From Actinoplanes derwentensis (GTDB lineage: Bacteria; Actinomycetota; Actinomycetes; Mycobacteriales; Micromonosporaceae), in NCBI RefSeq assembly GCF_900104725.1, contig NZ_LT629758.1, forward strand, positions 1,488,001 to 1,552,000: 64,000 bases of DNA, read 5' to 3'. Each line of letters opens with the position of its first letter. Within the stretch, counting starts at the first letter, position 1. This document shows positions 8,236 to 16,652 of the stretch, one piece after another. Below the pieces are notes generated by a model, which made no database searches, was not told the DNA's origin, and saw only the letters and a program-made list of their open reading frames with translations. The position numbers were made by a program, and so were the translations under genes.

Positions 8236-10137
8236 ATGAAGAAATCCATGGCCGTCAGCGGGCTGATCCTGCTCGGTCTCGGTGTGCTGCTGGTGTGGCC
8301 GGCGGACACCCTGGACGTTCCGGACGGTGCGGCCGCCGGATCCCTGAACATGCAGGCGTGCGAGTACGAGACGGAGGCCGGGCCGGTACCGGCGGACTGC
8401 GGAACCCTGGCGGTGCCGGAAACCCGCGCCGATCCCGGGTCCGAGTTGATCGCGTTGCCGGTGGTACGGGTCCGCGCCACCGGGACGCCCCGCGAGCCGA
8501 TCTTCCGGCTGGGCGGTGGCCCGGGAAACAGCAATATGACATTCCCGCAGGCCAGCCGCCTGACCGACGGTCATGACGTGGTGCTGGTCGGCTACCGGGG
8601 CGTCGACGGGTCACGACGGCTGGACTGTGGCGAGGTCACCGGTGCCCTGCAGAACTCCGGCGACCTGGTCGCCGCGGAGACGACACGCGCGTTCCGGGCG
8701 TGCGCGCAACGGCTCACCAAGGACGGCGTGGACCTCACCGCGTACTCGGTGGTGCAGCGGGTCGAGGACATGGAGGCGGCCCGCACCGCGCTGGGCTACC
8801 CGCGGATCAACCTGCTCAGTTCCAGCGCCGGAACCCGCACCGCGATGGTCTACTCGTGGCGGCATCCGGCGTCGCTGGCCCGCTCGGCGATGGTGTCGGT
8901 GAACCCGCCCGGGCGGATGGTGTGGGATCCGGAGATCACCGACAGGCAGATCGGGCGGTACGCCGAACTGTGTGCCACCGACAGCACCTGCTCCGCGCGT
9001 ACCACCGATCTGGCGGCCTCGCTCCGGGAGACCGCGACCGCACCGCCGGCCCGCTGGGGTCCTCTGACGATCAAGCCGGGCAACGTCCGCGTCACCGGCA
9101 TGTACGGCATGCACCACAACGGACCGGGTGCCGCCCCGCAGACCGCGCCGAACGCCATCGACGCGTTCCTGTCCGCCGCCGACGGCGACCCGAGCGGCCT
9201 GTGGGCGATGTCGGCGCTGGGCGACGTCCTGCTGCCCGGCGGGATCGTATGGGGCGAGTTCGCGTCGTTCGCGATGATCGACGCACCGGCGGCGCAGGCC
9301 TACTACGCGGCGGGCGGTGACCCCGGATCGATCCTCGGCAACGCCGGCGCGGAGTTCCTGTGGGGCGGCCCCGACGGCTACTCCACGGTGTGGCCGGACA
9401 GCCCCGACAACGCCGAGTACCGCACCCTGCGCCCGAGCGACACTGAGACACTGCTGGTCAGCGGCTCGGTCGACTTCTCCACTCCCGCTGAGACGGCCAC
9501 CCGGGAACTGCTGCCGACGCTCACCCGCGGCCGGCAGGTGATCCTGCCGGAACTGGGTCACACCGGCGACTTCTGGGAGCACCGCCCGGAGGCGAGCAAA
9601 CACCTGCTGACCACCTTCTACGACACCGGCGCGGTCGACGACTCCCGGTTCGGCGTCCGGCCGGTCGATTTCACCCCGGCGGCGATGAGCCTGCCGGCCA
9701 TCGGCAAGATCCTGATCAGCGTCACGGTGGGTGGCGCGCTGGCCGGTCTGGCGTTGCTCACCCTCATCACCGCGCGGGTACGCCGGAACAAGCGCCCTGG
9801 GATCTGGCTTCGCCTCCTGACCCCGCTCCCGCTCGGAATCGGCGGACTGTGCGTGGCGGCCCTGCTGGTGTGGACCGTGTTACCGGAGACCTACGTGGGC
9901 AGCGCCGTCGTCATCGGTCCCGCTCTGGCCCTGAGCATCGGACTGGGCGCCTGGCTGACTTGGCCGCGCCCCACCCGGCGGCTCGGTCCGTTCCTGGCCG
10001 TCGGCGGCGCCCTCGCCGGTGCACTCCTCGGACTGTTCGCCCTCACCGGACCGGCCGGCATCGTCACCGCCCTGATCGGCGCGGCAGCCGCCGCCCACCT
10101 CGCGCTGCACACCTCCCCGCAGATGGCCCCGGCCTGA
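8236..10137 (+). CDS. Membrane-anchored alpha/beta hydrolase (TAP-like), possible peptidase
   Basis: 633 aa. An N-terminal membrane/signal segment (residues 5-22) precedes an exported alpha/beta hydrolase domain related to the tripeptidyl aminopeptidases. It shows an oxyanion GGGPG motif, a nucleophile elbow SSSAG (Ser about 197) in place of the usual GxSxG, a catalytic Asp in GSVDFSTP and a His in LGHTGDFW. From about residue 495 to the end there are four or five membrane segments, which the plain family lacks. The catalytic domain is therefore held outside the membrane by both ends. Divergent from the two-component system with a 74-bp shared promoter region, so probably its target. Confidence 0.82.
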   Translation: MKKSMAVSGLILLGLGVLLVWPADTLDVPDGAAAGSLNMQACEYETEAGPVPADCGTLAVPETRADPGSELIALPVVRVRATGTPREPIFRLGGGPGNSNMTFPQASRLTDGHDVVLVGYRGVDGSRRLDCGEVTGALQNSGDLVAAETTRAFRACAQRLTKDGVDLTAYSVVQRVEDMEAARTALGYPRINLLSSSAGTRTAMVYSWRHPASLARSAMVSVNPPGRMVWDPEITDRQIGRYAELCATDSTCSARTTDLAASLRETATAPPARWGPLTIKPGNVRVTGMYGMHHNGPGAAPQTAPNAIDAFLSAADGDPSGLWAMSALGDVLLPGGIVWGEFASFAMIDAPAAQAYYAAGGDPGSILGNAGAEFLWGGPDGYSTVWPDSPDNAEYRTLRPSDTETLLVSGSVDFSTPAETATRELLPTLTRGRQVILPELGHTGDFWEHRPEASKHLLTTFYDTGAVDDSRFGVRPVDFTPAAMSLPAIGKILISVTVGGALAGLALLTLITARVRRNKRPGIWLRLLTPLPLGIGGLCVAALLVWTVLPETYVGSAVVIGPALALSIGLGAWLTWPRPTRRLGPFLAVGGALAGALLGLFALTGPAGIVTALIGAAAAAHLALHTSPQMAPA

Positions 10138-10203
10138 CCAGAGCCACCATCACCGGCACCGGGCCGGCGGCCTCGACGACTACTTCCGCGCTCGCGAATG
10201 TCT

Positions 10204-10584
10204 TCAGTTGCTCGACTCAGTACTGGGAGTCGTGCCGGTCGGGGAGCGGTGGATGTCGGCCAGTTCGTCGGTGATCAGTAGATCGCGGCGGAACAAGCCG
10301 GCCCGGTAGGCGGTCCGGCCGACCATGTGGGCCGCGACCGGTGCCGTGACCAGCTGGAACACGCCGACCAGCACGAGTGTCGTGATGTCGACGACGGTGC
10401 CGAGCCGGATCGCGCAGCCGGCCAGGATCAGCAGCAGCCCGAGGATCTGCGGTTTGGTGGCGGCGTGCATCCGGGACAGCAGGTCGGGGAACCGCAGCAG
10501 ACCCACACCCGCGGCCAGACTGAGCAGCGCGCCACCGATCAGGCAGATCCCGGCGACGGCGTCGAGTACTCCGGTGATGCTCAC
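10204..10584 (-). CDS. mrpG: Mrp-type Na+/H+ antiporter subunit G
   Basis: 126 aa, three membrane helices, with the family signature GLLRFPDLLSRMHAATKPQ. Last gene of the Mrp operon. It overlaps mrpF by 4 nt. Required in Mrp complexes for assembly of the membrane antiporter that exports Na+ (or K+/Ca2+) in exchange for protons. The soluble C-terminal tail after about residue 95 is a normal variable region. Confidence 0.95.
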   Translation of the reverse strand: MSITGVLDAVAGICLIGGALLSLAAGVGLLRFPDLLSRMHAATKPQILGLLLILAGCAIRLGTVVDITTLVLVGVFQLVTAPVAAHMVGRTAYRAGLFRRDLLITDELADIHRSPTGTTPSTESSN

Positions 10585-10907
10585 GGCCGCTCCCCGTTCG
10601 CCGAGTCGACATGGCTACCCAGCGCGGGGCCAGCGCCCTCGCCGGCCCGGCGTGCGGCGGGGTCGGCGAAACGGGCCACCGCGATCGAGCCGACCGCGCC
10701 GAGCAGGGAGAGCCCGAGCAGGATCGGGAGGCCGGTGGCGTCCCGGCTGTAGGCGGCCTCGGTGGCGATCGCACAGACCGTGATGGCCAGCAGCACGTCG
10801 GTGCCGACGATCCGGTCCAGCGTGGAAGGGCCGCGGACGATGCGGACCAGGGCCATCCCGGCAGCGGCGGCCAGGAACACCGCCGCGACCACAGCGATGA
10901 CGATCAT
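10581..10907 (-). CDS. mrpF: Mrp-type Na+/H+ antiporter subunit F
   Basis: 108 aa from the ATG at 10907. Three helices carrying VRIVRGPSTLDRIVGTDVLL, the MrpF signature. The longer frame reading from 11519 is a shadow of mrpE. Overlaps mrpE by 4 nt and mrpG by 4 nt, so translation is coupled through the operon. The C-terminal tail is short and polar. Confidence 0.95.
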   Translation of the reverse strand: MIVIAVVAAVFLAAAAGMALVRIVRGPSTLDRIVGTDVLLAITVCAIATEAAYSRDATGLPILLGLSLLGAVGSIAVARFADPAARRAGEGAGPALGSHVDSANGERP

Positions 10908-11572
10908 CGCCGTCCCCTTTCGTCGAGTCCCGCTGGGACGGTTGGCAGATCGGGACCCGCTGAGTCGGCCGGCTGGTCGGAGTCTGCTGGGCTGGTCGAC
11001 AGAGTCGACGGATCCGGGCCCGCCAGACCGGTCGGCCGGGTGGAGCCGAGTCGGGTCAGGAGGGTGATCTCGGTGTCTGAGCCGACCGCCCGGATGATGC
11101 GTTCCTCGATGTCGTGGACTTCCTGCCGGAACCGCTCGATGTCGGCGGGGCCGTCGACGTCGAAGACGTGGATGTAGAGGATGCCGGCGGCCCGGTCCGC
11201 GTCGACGATCAGGCTGCCGGGTACCAAGGACACCGCTTCGGCGCACAGGGTCAGGTTGAGGTCGGAGCGGACGGCCAGCCGGACCGCGAGGACCGCGCTG
11301 CGTGGGACCCGCCGGGAGCCGACCGCGGTCCACGCCAGTTGGGCGCTCGCCACCACCAGGTCGGTCATGAACCGGATCGTGAACCGGAACAGCCCGCCCG
11401 GCCGCAGCCGCCCGGCAAACGTCACCGCGGGCAGGGGGAACACCGTCAGTACCAGCGTCGACACGAGCAGCCCGCCGGCCAGGGTGAGCCAGGAGAACAC
11501 ACCCCACAGCAGCATCCACGTCACGGTGAGGGCGATGAGCGCGAGAAACCGGTCCCGGGCGCGCGCGATCAC
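10904..11572 (-). CDS. mrpE: Mrp-type Na+/H+ antiporter subunit E
   Basis: 222 aa. GTG start at 11572 inside the mrpD stop (GTGA overlap). Two N-terminal membrane helices and the MrpE core (LTLCAEAVSLVPGSLIVDAD, YIHVFDV) are present. The last about 50 residues are a low-complexity Pro/Ser/Thr/Asp tail (STLSTSPADSDQPADSAG) not needed in the family. The function in the complex is structural/assembly. Confidence 0.95.
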   Translation of the reverse strand: MIARARDRFLALIALTVTWMLLWGVFSWLTLAGGLLVSTLVLTVFPLPAVTFAGRLRPGGLFRFTIRFMTDLVVASAQLAWTAVGSRRVPRSAVLAVRLAVRSDLNLTLCAEAVSLVPGSLIVDADRAAGILYIHVFDVDGPADIERFRQEVHDIEERIIRAVGSDTEITLLTRLGSTRPTGLAGPDPSTLSTSPADSDQPADSAGPDLPTVPAGLDERGRR

Positions 11573-13059
11573 GGCAGCACCGCCTCGACGTACGGCGTCC
11601 GGGCCAAAAGGTCTCCGGCGACGCTGTCGGACAGTGCGTAGAGCGGGCCGGCCGCGAGAGTGAGCGCCGTCCCGGCGATGACCAGCGCGGCGGTCGGTGT
11701 GATCATCAGCCGTGGTGACCGCAGCGGGGCCGCCGACGGAGTGTCGGACGCGGTGCGCCAGAACGCCAGGTTCCACACCCGGGCCAGTGCGTACAGCGTG
11801 AGCAGGCTCGTGATCGCCGACCCGGCCACCAGCATCCAGGACAACACGCTGCCTTCGGCCACCCCGGCCTGGATCAGCCCGAGTTTGCCGAGGAACCCGG
11901 AGAACGGTGGGATCCCGGCCAGGTTGAGTGCCGGCAGGAAGAACAGCACCGCCAGCACCGGAGCCGTCCGGGCCAGACCACCCAGCCGGTCCAGCGCGGT
12001 GCTGCCGCCGCGGCGTTCGATCAGCCCGGTCACCAGGAACAACGTCGTCTGTACGACGATGTGGTGCAGCGTGTAGAAGACAGCCGCAGCGATCCCGGCC
12101 CGGGAGGCCAGCCCCACTCCGAAGAGCAGGTAGCCGATATGGCTGACCAGGGTGAACGACAGCAACCGTTTGATGTCGGACTGTGCCACCGCGCCGAGGA
12201 TGCCGACCACCATGGTCGACAGCGCCGCGATCATCAGCAGGTCACCGACGCGCCCGCCGGGGAAGAGCAGCGTCTCGGTGCGGATGATCGCGTAGACGCC
12301 CACTTTGGTGAGCAGCCCGGCGAACACCGCGGTGACGGGTGCCGGCGCGGTGGGATAGCTGTCCGGTAGCCACGCGGACAGCGGGAAGATCGCCGCCTTG
12401 ATGCCGAACGCCAGCAGCAGCATGCCCTGCAGCACCATCCGGGTGCCGTCCGGCAGGGCGTCCAGCCGTTCCACCAGCTGCGCCATGTTCAGCGTGCCGG
12501 TCGAGGCGTAGACCAGGCCGATGCCGCTCAGGAAGATGACCGAGGAGAGCAGGTTGACCACGACGTACGTCGTCCCGGCCCGGATCCGGTTCTCGGTCCC
12601 GCCCAGGGTGATCAGGACGTAGCTGGCGGCGAGCAGGATCTCGAAGCCCACGTACAGGTTGAACAGGTCGCCGGAGAGGAACGCGTTGGTCACCCCGGCG
12701 GTCATGATCAGGTAGGTCGGGTGGAACACCGACAGCGGATGCTCCTCGTCGCCGTCGGCCCCGCCCTGCCCGATCGAGTAGAGCAGCACGCACAGGGTCA
12801 CGGCGGCGGAGACGACCAGCATCAGGGTGGCGAGCTGGTCGGCGACGAGCACGATCCCGAGCGGTACGGGCCACCCGCCGACCGCCACGACCAGCGGGCC
12901 GTCGGCGGAGAGCACCAGCAGCAGCACCGACACCGCGAGGGTGGCGGTCAGCACGCTCACACTGATCACCCGTTGCACCCGTGGGCGCCGGAACATCAGC
13001 AGGGTGGCGGCCGCCCCGATCAGCGGCATCATCACCGGCAGAGGCACGAGCCAGGTCAT
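11569..13059 (-). CDS. mrpD: Mrp-type Na+/H+ antiporter subunit D (NuoN/NuoM-like)
   Basis: 496 aa, about 14 membrane helices, homologous to the proton-pumping subunits of complex I. Recognisable features: LFNLYVGFEILLAASY, the charged helix with GIKAAIFPLSAWLPDSYPTAP (conserved Lys), a Lys in QSDIKRLLSFTLVSHIGYLL, and IPPFSGFLGKLGLI. All indicate an intact ion-translocating subunit. ATG start at 13059 overlaps mrpC by 4 nt. Confidence 0.96.
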   Translation of the reverse strand: MTWLVPLPVMMPLIGAAATLLMFRRPRVQRVISVSVLTATLAVSVLLLVLSADGPLVVAVGGWPVPLGIVLVADQLATLMLVVSAAVTLCVLLYSIGQGGADGDEEHPLSVFHPTYLIMTAGVTNAFLSGDLFNLYVGFEILLAASYVLITLGGTENRIRAGTTYVVVNLLSSVIFLSGIGLVYASTGTLNMAQLVERLDALPDGTRMVLQGMLLLAFGIKAAIFPLSAWLPDSYPTAPAPVTAVFAGLLTKVGVYAIIRTETLLFPGGRVGDLLMIAALSTMVVGILGAVAQSDIKRLLSFTLVSHIGYLLFGVGLASRAGIAAAVFYTLHHIVVQTTLFLVTGLIERRGGSTALDRLGGLARTAPVLAVLFFLPALNLAGIPPFSGFLGKLGLIQAGVAEGSVLSWMLVAGSAITSLLTLYALARVWNLAFWRTASDTPSAAPLRSPRLMITPTAALVIAGTALTLAAGPLYALSDSVAGDLLARTPYVEAVLP

Positions 13060-13493
13060 CGGCGCGTCCCCTCGAGAAGATCGGAGCCGGAGTCGGCCTC
13101 GTCCGCGTCGAGCTCCTCGGCGTCCGAGCCCTCGTCACGTTCGGCCAGTTCCCGGACCCGGCGGTCCTCAGCGTCGTCCTGCACCTCGTCGTGGCCGGAC
13201 AGCCGCCAGCTGCGATACGCCACCGCCAGCAGGAACGCGGTCATCCCGAGGGTGATCACGATGGCGGTCAGGATCATCGCCTGCGGCAGTGGATCGGTCA
13301 TCTCGGCGGGGTCGGCGGTACCGACGATCGGCGGCGAACCCGGCTCGGCCGAGGAGAGCACCAGCAGGTTGGCGCCGTTGCCGAGCAGCATCACCCCGAG
13401 CAGCACCCGGGTGAGCGTGCGCTCCAGCAGCAGGGTCGTTCCGGCGGCGAACAACACGCCGACCGCGATCAACAGCACGATGCTCGGTCTCAT
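13056..13493 (-). CDS. mrpC: Mrp-type Na+/H+ antiporter subunit C (NuoK-like)
   Basis: 145 aa from the ATG at 13493. Three helices in the NuoK-like core (LLERTLTRVLLGVMLLGNGANLL, PLPQAMILTAIVI). The C-terminal 50 residues are a very acidic tail (DDAEDRRVRELAERDEGSDA). The ATG overlaps the mrpA stop by 4 nt. Confidence 0.96.
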   Translation of the reverse strand: MRPSIVLLIAVGVLFAAGTTLLLERTLTRVLLGVMLLGNGANLLVLSSAEPGSPPIVGTADPAEMTDPLPQAMILTAIVITLGMTAFLLAVAYRSWRLSGHDEVQDDAEDRRVRELAERDEGSDAEELDADEADSGSDLLEGTRR

Positions 13494-16318
13494 ACCAACT
13501 CCTCCTGAGGCCGCTTCTCGTGGTCGTGAACTGTGGGCTGGGCGTGCCGGTCGATCTCGGCGCCGAGGCTGCGCAGCACGTCCAGCACCAGGCCGATGAC
13601 GATCAGGTAGACGCCGATGTCGAACAGCGCCGACGTCACCAGGTGCAGGTGGCCGAGCAGCGGGATCTGCAGGTCGACGATCGCGCTCTGCAGCACCTGC
13701 CCGCCCAGGACCAGCGCGCCCACTCCGGTGCCGACCGCGATCAGCAGACCCGCGCCGAGCACCGCGCCGGCGTCGACGGGGGCCGCGGCGGCCAGTTCGT
13801 ACCGTCCGCCGGCCAGGTAGCGCACGGTCAGCGCCAGGCCCGCGACCAGGCCGCCGGTGAAACCGCCGCCGGGGGTGTCGTGGCCGGTGAACAGCAGGTA
13901 CACCGAGAGCAGGATGATCGCGTGGAACAGCAGCCGGGTGACCACCTCCAGCATGGTCGAGCGGCGACCGGCCTCCACGGTGTGCCCGGCCATCAGCCAC
14001 ACCGGTTCGCCCGCGGGCGGGTCCGACGGCGTGCCGACCGGGCCACGCCGGTGCAGCTCACCGGCGTGCCGGAAGATCAGGCTGGCCACTCCGGTCGCGA
14101 CGGCGACCAGCACCGCGATCTCGCCCATCGTGTCCCAGGCACGGATGTCGACGAGGATGACGTTGACGATGTTGTGCCCGCCGCCGTAGGTCACGGCCAG
14201 CTCCGGATAGTCGACCGACACCGGGATCGCCTGCCGCGCCGACACCGCCAGGTAGCCGACGCCGGCCATCACGGTGCCGACCGCCACCCCGATCCCGACC
14301 CGGACCCGGCGCCGCCACGAACCGGGCCGCTGCGAGAAGTGACTCGGCAGCCGCCGCAGTACCAGCATCACCATGACCAGCGTGACCGTCTCCACGAGGA
14401 ACTGGGTCAGCGCCAGGTCGGGGGCACCGTGCAGCAGGAAGATCCCGGCATTCGCGTAGCCGGTGACACCGACCAGGATCACCGCGGTCAGCCGCCGCCG
14501 GGCCGGCACCGCGAAGACCGCGGCGACCACCGAAACGGCCACCGGCAGCAGATGCAGGGGCGTGTCCCAGAGCCGGAACTCCGACCCGGACGGCCAGCCC
14601 GCGATCATCGCCGGACCCGCCGTCGCGATCAGCACCAGCAGGATCGTCGCCAGGTAGAACGGCAGCGAACCCCGCTGGGTCGCCCCGGTCACCTCCACGG
14701 CGAGCCGGTCCATCCCGGTCATGATCCGTTCGTAGACCCCGCCGCCGGGTTTCGGACCGGCCTTGCCGGCCGGCATCAGCCGGAACACCGCCAGGCCGCC
14801 GGCCAGCACCGACACCGAGAGGAGCAGCGGCACACCGAGTCCGTGCCACAGCGCCAGGTGGGCGGTGGCCGGGCCGTTCCCGAACATGCTTGGGTACGGG
14901 GAGAGCACCTCGTCGACGATCCCGGCCCCCACCCCGGCGGCGATCCCGGCGACCGCCAGCACCACGGGCGCGACCAGTAGCGACCCGGCCGGTGTGGGCT
15001 CGGTCCGCTCACCGCCCTCGGTGCTCTTGTCGGCGAAGGCGCCCCACAGGAACCGGGTCGTGTAGGCCACCGTCAGCACCGAACCGGCCAGCACCCCCGC
15101 CAGCACGATCCAGCCGGTGGTCCCGGAATCGAGCAGTGCGGCGAACACCGCCTCCTTGCCGACGAAACCGATCGCCGGAGGCAGCCCGGCCATCGAGGCC
15201 GCCGCCAGCACCGCCGCGGCTAGCAGCACCGGGGCCCGCCGCCCCAGTCCGTTGAGTTGCCGGAGGTCACGGGTGCCGGTCGTCTTGTCGACGACGCCCA
15301 CGATCAGGAACAGGGCGGCCTTGAACAGGGCGTGGCCGAGCAGCATCGCCACCCCGGCGAGTGCCATCTCCGGCGTTCCGAACCCGAGCACCACCGTCAG
15401 CAGACCTAGCTGGCTGACCGTCCCGTACGCCAGAAGCAGTTTGAGGTCGTGCTGGAACAGCGCGGCCCAGCCGCCGAGAAGCATGGTGACCAGCCCCAGC
15501 CCGACGGACAGGGCCTGCCATGTCACCGCCGCGGTGCCTCCGGCGGCCACGACCGCCGGAGCGAACCGGGCCACCAGGAAGATGCCGGCCTTCACCATGG
15601 CGGCCGCGTGCAGATAGGCACTGACCGGAGTGGGTGCGGCCATCGCGGCCGGCAGCCAGAAACTGATCGGGAAGATCGCCGACTTGGAGAGCGCCCCGGC
15701 CAGGATCAGCACGACGGCGACCACCAGCGGGGTGCCGCCGGGCAGCGCGGTGGACATCTCGGACCAGCGGTAACTACCCGCGTGCTGGCCCAGGATGACG
15801 ATGCCGACCAACATCGCCAGCCCACCGGCGGTGGTGACGATGAGTGCCTGCAACGCGGCCCGGCGACCGGGGCGGCCGGTGCCGTTGTGGCCGATCAGCA
15901 GGTAGGAGAAGACCGTCGTCAGTTCCCAGAACACGTACATCAGAAGCAGGTCGTCGCTGACGACCAGGCCCAGCATCGCACCGGCGAAACCGACGAACAC
16001 CGCCGCGAACCGGCCCAGACCGGGCTCACCGGCCGAGAAGTAGCGGGCGCAGTAGGCCAGAACCAGGGCTCCGACTCCGCCGACCAGGGAGACCAACAAC
16101 CAGGACAGGGTGTCGACCCGCAGCGCCAGGGCCAGCCCCAGGTCCGGCACCCACGGGTGGATCCACTCCTGGGGTGGCCCGCCGACGTTGGTGATCGCCC
16201 AGCCGAAGACGGCCAGCGGGACGAGGGCCAGCAGGTAGAACGCGCGCGGGCCGAGTAACCGGACCAGTGCCGGGGCCAGCACCGCCGCGATCAGGTGCGC
16301 ACCGAGCAGGATCAGCAC
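13490..16318 (-). CDS. mrpA: Mrp-type Na+/H+ antiporter subunit A with fused MrpB domain
   Basis: 942 aa. Residues 1 to about 480 are the NuoL-like ion-translocating unit (MYVFWELTTVFSYLLIG, FPISFWLPAAMAAPTPVSAYLHAA, DLKLLLAYGTVSQLGLL). Then follow the additional MrpA C-terminal helices (GAPDLALTQFLVETVTLVM). Residues about 785-942 are a complete MrpB domain (LFHAIILLSVYLLFTGHDTP, GLVAGLALTVRYLAGG). There is no separate mrpB gene, so this is the MrpAB fusion form. The GTG start at 16318 overlaps the preceding mini-gene by 7 nt. It forms the largest subunit of the membrane antiporter. Confidence 0.96.
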   Translation of the reverse strand: MLILLGAHLIAAVLAPALVRLLGPRAFYLLALVPLAVFGWAITNVGGPPQEWIHPWVPDLGLALALRVDTLSWLLVSLVGGVGALVLAYCARYFSAGEPGLGRFAAVFVGFAGAMLGLVVSDDLLLMYVFWELTTVFSYLLIGHNGTGRPGRRAALQALIVTTAGGLAMLVGIVILGQHAGSYRWSEMSTALPGGTPLVVAVVLILAGALSKSAIFPISFWLPAAMAAPTPVSAYLHAAAMVKAGIFLVARFAPAVVAAGGTAAVTWQALSVGLGLVTMLLGGWAALFQHDLKLLLAYGTVSQLGLLTVVLGFGTPEMALAGVAMLLGHALFKAALFLIVGVVDKTTGTRDLRQLNGLGRRAPVLLAAAVLAAASMAGLPPAIGFVGKEAVFAALLDSGTTGWIVLAGVLAGSVLTVAYTTRFLWGAFADKSTEGGERTEPTPAGSLLVAPVVLAVAGIAAGVGAGIVDEVLSPYPSMFGNGPATAHLALWHGLGVPLLLSVSVLAGGLAVFRLMPAGKAGPKPGGGVYERIMTGMDRLAVEVTGATQRGSLPFYLATILLVLIATAGPAMIAGWPSGSEFRLWDTPLHLLPVAVSVVAAVFAVPARRRLTAVILVGVTGYANAGIFLLHGAPDLALTQFLVETVTLVMVMLVLRRLPSHFSQRPGSWRRRVRVGIGVAVGTVMAGVGYLAVSARQAIPVSVDYPELAVTYGGGHNIVNVILVDIRAWDTMGEIAVLVAVATGVASLIFRHAGELHRRGPVGTPSDPPAGEPVWLMAGHTVEAGRRSTMLEVVTRLLFHAIILLSVYLLFTGHDTPGGGFTGGLVAGLALTVRYLAGGRYELAAAAPVDAGAVLGAGLLIAVGTGVGALVLGGQVLQSAIVDLQIPLLGHLHLVTSALFDIGVYLIVIGLVLDVLRSLGAEIDRHAQPTVHDHEKRPQEELV

Positions 16319-16458
16319 GGTGCCGCCAGCAGGTCGTGCAGCCGGGCCAGCGCAGCCGAGCCGCCGATGGCGATCAGCATGTCACCGGGTAGAAGCTTGA
16401 GGGTGGGGAGCAGGTGGGACACGCCGACTCCGGGCGGTCCGACTCGTTCCAGCGTCAT
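16312..16458 (-). CDS. 48-aa TrkA-C-like mini-protein heading the Mrp operon
   Basis: 48 aa from the ATG at 16458. The start is fixed by an excellent ribosome binding site GGAGGTG five nt upstream. The C-terminal half (LKLLPGDMLIAIGGSAALARLHDLL) looks like the last strands and helix of an RCK_C/TrkA-C domain, which in full form gates K+ channels and KefC/CPA antiporters. Only about half of a normal 70-80 aa domain is present. The stop codon overlaps the mrpA GTG, so its translation probably feeds mrpA. It may be a regulatory subunit or a coupling leader. Family assignment is tentative. Confidence 0.6.
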   Translation of the reverse strand: MTLERVGPPGVGVSHLLPTLKLLPGDMLIAIGGSAALARLHDLLAAPC

Positions 16459-16545
16459 CGCGGCACCTCCCACTCGTTCTGCACGTCTCCCATCCAAGCC
16501 GCCGGTGCCGCCGGTGACCATCCGGTCGGCTCTCCATATCTGGTG

Positions 16546-16601
16546 CGGGCAGCCACCCATCCCGCGTGGGGGTACCCGCACCCTGGATGGGTGTCTGCCC
16601 G
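16546..16601. promoter_or_regulatory. 56-bp nested inverted repeat between the Mrp operon and its divergent two-component system
   Basis: Outer arms 16546-16562 (CGGGCAGCCACCCATCC) and 16585-16601 pair at 16 of 17 positions. Between them, 16566-16581 is a second palindrome centred on GGGTACCC, pairing at 7 of 8. It sits 88 bp from the mini-gene ATG and 52 bp from the kinase start. It is the natural candidate binding site for the adjacent response regulator, or a promoter-overlapping hairpin. Confidence 0.6.
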
Positions 16602-16652
16602 GATGGACGTTCGGTGCCCCGATCAGGGACGCTGGGCCGGACAGAGGTGATG

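Noticed and set aside
8611..9603. 330-aa minus-strand frame opposite the TAP-like hydrolase
   Set aside because: Shadow frame; the hydrolase on the plus strand has its full catalytic triad.
13520..14980. Long plus-strand open frame (486 aa) antisense to mrpA
   Set aside because: Arg/Gln/His/Asp-rich shadow of a GC-rich gene; no domain, and mrpA on the other strand is unambiguous.
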